The notes beneath the pieces are model-generated. The model saw nothing but the letters and a program-made list of their open reading frames with translations, searched no databases and was not told the DNA's origin. From the NCBI GenBank assembly GCA_040756715.1, contig JBFLYE010000138.1, positions 1 to 7,884 on the forward strand: 7,884 bases of DNA. Reading direction: 5' to 3'. Positions 1 to 6,000 of this stretch are shown one piece after another; within the stretch, counting starts at the first letter, position 1, and each line of letters opens with the position of its first letter. The translations under genes and the position numbers were made by a program. The DNA comes from a bacterium. Lineage in GTDB: Bacteria; UBA9089; UBA9088.

Positions 1-3000
1 CCCAAGGAAAATACCCATCCTTCTCACCTAGAGGAAATGAGATAGCCTTTGCCAAACAGGGTTCTTCCTATGAGATATTCCTAATGAACAAAGATGGAAC
101 AAACATTAGGCAACTAACCAACAATGAAGTAGATGATGTTGAGCCTCTCTTCTCACCCAGTGGAGAAAGAATTGCCTATTCCTCAGGAAACATTATCTAT
201 TTAATGCGAAGGGATGGAAGCAAACAAACAAAGGTAGTGGATGGAACAAGGCCAGTATTCTCTCCCGATGGAAATTCCCTTGCCTTTCTTTACTTTAATA
301 CTGCCTATACCCTAGACCTAGAAACCTTAGAGCTTGAGCAGATAAAGGGAATAGATATGAGGGAAATAAAGAAAGAAGAAATAAAAGGCTTAAGGCAAAT
401 AGAAGAAAAGGTAAAGGGAATATTCTGGTCTTGTGGAAGTGTAGAGAATAAGCTACCGGTTCCAATTATAACTGGAGGATATACTGGCTATGAAGGAATG
501 CCAATAAGCTTAGATGGCTCAAGCTCTTATGACCCTGATGGGACAATTACAACCTATACTTGGGAAATAAACGAAATGTATTACGATGGCTCAATGACAA
601 CCATTGTAATCGATGATGACTACATTGGCTCTTTAACCTTAAGGGTAATTGATAATGATAAAGGAGAGGCAGAGACACAAACAACCATAACTATACTAAA
701 CTTAAATCCCCAAATAACCTTATCCTCTCCAAGCCAGGGAAAGGTAAACTACCCAATCCAATTTATCGCAGAGGTATTTGATACAGACCCTATAACCTTT
801 CTCTGGGACTTTGGTGATTTAGGAACATCCACTAGCGAAAACCCCATTCATTCATACACAAATGTAGGAACCTATACCATAACCTTAAGGGTATCAGACG
901 ATGATGGAGGCCAAACCATAGGAACAAAGACCATTGAAATCATAGAAGCAAACCCAGAGATTAAACTAAATCCAAAAGAAGGCTATATTGCAACCATAAT
1001 TACCATTGAGGGGCTTGGATTTAATGGGGTAGTTAGTATAGACTTTGGAACAACAAAGACAATTGCAACTACATTAAGCTCAAATGGAATGTTTCTCACC
1101 ACCTTTATGGCAGATACCCAGCCCTTAGGAAAGACAATAATCACAGCCAGGGATAAAGAGAGATTTGCCACAGAAACCTTTGCCATAGGCTTAGTCTCTG
1201 TCTTTACCAAAGAGGGAGAGATTATCGGAGGCTATCTTACGATTAAAGGTGGAATAGATGCCTGTCCTATAGGAGGAAGTGTCCTTGTTCTAGCAGGTGA
1301 TTATCTTGAGAATCTTTACCTTAATCAGAATATCTCCCTGATTGGCAAAGGAGCAACCATTCAAGGAAGTGTAACCATTGAGAGCAATAATTCCCTAATC
1401 TCTGGCTTTAAAATTACCCAAGGGATATTCTGCATAAATGGTGCAAATCCCATCATTACAAACAACATAATCACAGAAAATAATGGCATCTATTGTTCTT
1501 CTTCCTCCCCAATTATTACCAACAATACAATCGTGGGAAATAAAGAAAATGGCATTTATTGCCTTAATTCTTCCCCCTTTATTTACAACAATATCATTGC
1601 TGAGAATGCATCAGGCATCTATGTAGAATCTGGCAATCCTACGATGAACTACAACGATGTCTGGAATAATTCTTCTGGTAATTACTACAATTGCCCTGCT
1701 GGAGCAAATGACATCTCAGATGACCCACAATTTCAGCCTTCAGCCTTTAGCCTTCAGCCTTCCTCCCCTTGCATTGATGCTGGCTCAAATACTGCCCCAG
1801 CCATCCCAGCTACAGATAAAGATGGAAAGGAAAGAATCATAAATGGCATAGTTGATCTAGGTGCCTATGAATTCCCAGGAGAACCTGCAAGGGGCACAAT
1901 TGCTGGGATGATCACCTACAATGGAACAAAAACAGGAACACTCCATATCGCTTTATTTAATAATCCCTTGTTTTCTGGTGATTCACTTAAGGAAAAAATT
2001 ATCTATTCCCCCTCTTTCCCCCAACCCTATACCATTTCTAATCTGGAAAAGGGAAGCTATTATCTCTTGGCATTTCTTGATCTAGATGACAATGATAATC
2101 CAAGCATTAAAGAGCCCTTGGGAATCTATGGCAGCCTATCTTCTGTATATTCTCCCTTTAAGGTTATTGGCACACCAATTCCCATCCTTGTCTTTAGAGG
2201 CTCAATTAGCGAAGGAATAGACCTTGAATTAACCCATAATGTAGAAGCCTCTAAGGAATGGACATTCATCGTCTACCTTGATGCTGATAATAGCTTAGAA
2301 AGTTGGGCGATTGATGATTTTCTTGAGATGGCAAAGGTTGGCTCAGATTATAAGATAAATATTGTTGTCCAAATGGATAGGATTGAGGGAGGAAATAGCT
2401 CATACGGAAATTGGACAAAATGCCATAGATTTCTGATTACCAAGGATATGGAGCCTTATGAATCCAATGCTATCTCTGATTGGGGAGATGATCTAGGAGG
2501 AAGGGAGGTAAATATGGGTGATCCCGATACCCTTCGGGATTTCATCAATTGGGCAACTACTAATTATCCTGCCAAAAAATATAGCCTTATCCTATGGAAC
2601 CATGGTGGTGGTTGGCGAACACCCAAAAGGCAAATCCCTAAAAAGGGAGTATGCGTGGATGATACGAGTGGAGACATTCTCTTTATGAGTGAAGTAAAAG
2701 AATCAATTGGGAGTGCAAATACCCATCTAAACCTAATTGGCTTTGATATGTGCTTTATGGCTATGGTAGAGGTAGCTTATGCCCTGCGGGGTTTATGCGA
2801 TTGTTTAGTAGGCTCAGAGGAATTTGAATGGGCAGGTGGCTGGCCATATGATGCTATTTTAGGGGATTTAGCTAATACACCAAGTATCTCCCCTAAAGAA
2901 TTAGCAAGTATAATAACTACAAGATATGGTCAAAATTCTGAAGCACAATTAAAATATGATACTACCCAATCTGCATTAGATATGGATAAATTAGGAAATT

Positions 3001-6000
3001 TAATTGATGCAATTGATAGCTTTGCTGAGAGTATGAATGGAATTACTGATTGGGAAAAGATAAAAGAGGCAAGGCAAAGCCTCTCTGCCTATTCTGAATC
3101 AAAATATTTTCACAGTGTAGACCTTTATTTCTTTGCCGATAAGGTTAAAAGCCTTACCTTAGATACAGAGATCCAAGAATCAGCACAAAGGGTTAAAGAA
3201 AGCCTAATTTCAGCAATTATTGCCAATTATCGGGGCAAAGAGCGAGATGATGACGATGGCTATGGTTCTTATGGGCTTTCTATTTACTTCCCAAAGGATG
3301 TTAATGCTTACAATAATGACCCTCAGCATTATGCTTATGAGGAGGGGAATAAAATCTATCCCGTAGATTATGTAGATTGCCATAGATGGGATAATTTCTT
3401 AAGAAGATTTTATGATATAAAAGGTGGGACAATCACGGGTAAGATTTCTTATCAAGGAACAAAAACAGGGATTTTATATTATCAAGCATTTAATAATCCA
3501 CAATTTAGTAAAAAACCTATATATTATGGGACAACGACATTTAAAAAAGACCAGGGAACCTATACCTATACCCTCCAGGTTGACCTTGGAACATATTATT
3601 TAGCCTCATTCCTTGATCTAGATAATAATGGCAATCCAAGCATTGGTGAGCCCTTTGGAATCTATGGCAGCCTATCTTTTGTATATTATCCTTTTCAGGT
3701 GATTGGCACAGCAAATCCAATTTTTGCATCTTGTGGTTCTACTACCGAAGAAATAGACCTTGAATTGACTAAGGAAATAGAGGCTTTACCCATTCTTGGC
3801 TCAGTTTGTGTATACGATAAAAACAATAATTTTATCGGTAGCTATACGGCCATTCAACAAGGAATAAACAACTGCCCGATTGGAGGCACAGTCTCGGTTT
3901 CTCCTGGAATCTACAATGAGGCAATTTATATCAACAAAAATATTTCCTTAATTGGTGCGGGAGCAGATATTTGCACCATTACAGCATCTGGACTTGGCTA
4001 TGTAAGTGCGGTAACCTTTGATGGTGATGCCGCAGACAATGCTATAATCACAGGCTTTACCATAACTGGTGCAAATCGGCATGGAATATCTTGCATAAAT
4101 GGTGCAGAGCCAATTATCACAAACAACACAATCTCAGGGAATTACTGTGGCATTTACTGCGACAACAATTCTTCCCCAAAGATCATAAATAACACAATAT
4201 CAAGAAATGGTGAGGGTATCTATGGTTCTTCTTCCTCTCCCTCCATTACAAACAATACAATATCAGAAAATTACGATGGCATTTACTGCCACAACAATTC
4301 CTCTCCAATTATCACAAACAATATAATCTTTGGGAATAATAAGCGTGGTATCTTCTGCATAGATTCCTCCCCAAAGATTATAAATAACACAATTTCAGGG
4401 CATTGGCGTGGTATCTATTGCCTCTATTCCTCTTTTCCATCCATTGCAAGCAATACAATTTCGGGGAATTCTATTGGCATCTACGCAGGACTAGATTCTC
4501 GTCCAAATATCATAAATAACACGATCTCAGGGAATAAGGGGGATGGCATTTTCTGTGACTCCTCCCTAGATACAACTATTACAAATAATATAATCAGCGA
4601 GAATGGTAATGCAGGAATTTATTACTACCACTTCCCATCACCTATATGGGGAGACGAATGGGTTTATTTTTCATACATTACAAACAATACAATCAGTCAA
4701 AATAAGTATGGTATCTATTGCTACATCTCCATTTCTTCCCTACACTTTCTTGTCATCACAAATAGCATCATCAGCAAAAATAAAGAATGGGGTATTTATT
4801 CTTATGAGCTCACAAATAATGAAAGGATTGATTATAACTGTATCTGGGGGAATGGTCAAGATGGAAATAATAATTACTACAATTGTTCTTTAGGACCAAA
4901 TAACATCTCCTCTGACCCTCAATTTATCGGGATGGCTGATTTCCATCTTCAACCTTCTTCTCCTTGTAGAGATAAAGGCTTAAATACAGCAGGTATGATT
5001 CTATCAACCGATAAAGATGGAAAGGAAAGGATAGTGTATGGTATAATTGATCTGGGTGCTTATGAATTTCAAGAATTCCAAGGGCCTCCAATCTATAGCA
5101 TTCTTATGGGTAGGGTTACTGATATATCAGAAGTTCCTATTGAAGGAGCAAGGATAGAAATATTTGGTCCTTCATCCTATACTGCAACCACTGATGAAAA
5201 TGGCAAATATATTATCTTTCGCCTGGTTGATGGAAAATATACAATATTTGCAAAGGTCAGTGATTTCTATGGTTCTTATACAGAGAATGTAGAAATAAAA
5301 ACAGGAACAATTACTACAGCTAATTTTAGATTAAACCCTATTGATATAGTCTATGTAGATGATGATTATACAGGTATAGAGCTTGGCACAGAGGATAATC
5401 CATTTAATACGATTATGGAAGGCATCTCACTTTTTGAAGAAAAAGGCACAGTTATGGTTTGCCCAGGAACCTATAGCGAAAATATATTGATCGAAAAAAG
5501 GATTTCTCTGGTTGGGATTGGAACACCAACCATCTTTCCAAATATGGAAGATGGTCTAACATTTAAAGGTAACAAGGCAGACAATGCCTCTATCTCTTTC
5601 TTTATGATCACTGGGGGAAGAAATGGGATATGTTGCTATGATGCAAAGCCTGTTATCACAAACAATATAATTGCCGGCAATATTGAAAATGGTATCTTTT
5701 GCTTTTCTCCTTCAACCATTACCCATAATACAATTATGGGGAATCTTAAGAATGGAATCTATGGACATAGCTTTTCTTGTATAGAGAACATAATTACAGA
5801 TAATGGAGAAAATGGAATCTCCTGCTTAAGAGGTAATTCAACCATCTTAAACAATACAATCGCAAAGAATAGAAAAGATGGTATTTATGGCAATATTTTA
5901 AAAGCAACCATTGTTAATAATGTAATTTCTGATAATGAAAATGGAATTTCTTGCTCAGGCTCAGATTTAACCATCTTAAACAATACAATCGCAAAGAATA

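Noticed and set aside
983-1210. A 75-codon open stretch on the - strand
   Set aside because: It lies opposite the TIG-like domain in the long + strand frame, and its translation is a low-complexity Val/Ile/Ser product with no recognisable family. It is a shadow of the real gene.
1657-1842. A 61-codon + strand open stretch in another frame
   Set aside because: It overlaps the end of helix 1 and cap 1. Its Leu/Pro/Gln-rich translation comes from the heptanucleotide repeat read out of frame.
2521-2542. Short palindrome-like stretch atcccgataccc ttcgggat as a terminator or regulatory hairpin
   Set aside because: ATCCCGA and TTCGGGAT can pair as a short stem, but it lies inside the conserved peptidase frame with no T-run after it. 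It is most likely a chance effect of coding sequence.
2253-3416. The peptidase as a separate gene with its own start
   Set aside because: The frame is continuous on both sides with no stop, and the region upstream encodes an intact X1 domain in the same frame. No ribosome binding site with a start codon was found at the boundary.
3541-3729. A 62-codon open stretch on the - strand
   Set aside because: It lies opposite domain X2, whose + strand frame encodes a clear copy of X1. The - strand product has no family features.
4083-4860. Regularly spaced short DNA repeats that resemble a CRISPR array
   Set aside because: The repeats (for example blocks encoding ITNNTIS) recur every 63-69 bases, are degenerate, keep the reading frame, and encode beta-helix rungs. 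The intervals between them are not unique spacers.
4603-4893. A 96-codon + strand open stretch in another frame
   Set aside because: The main frame here carries regular beta-helix rungs with GIYC and NNTIS motifs. The alternative frame gives a Thr/Ser/Ile-rich product with no motif.
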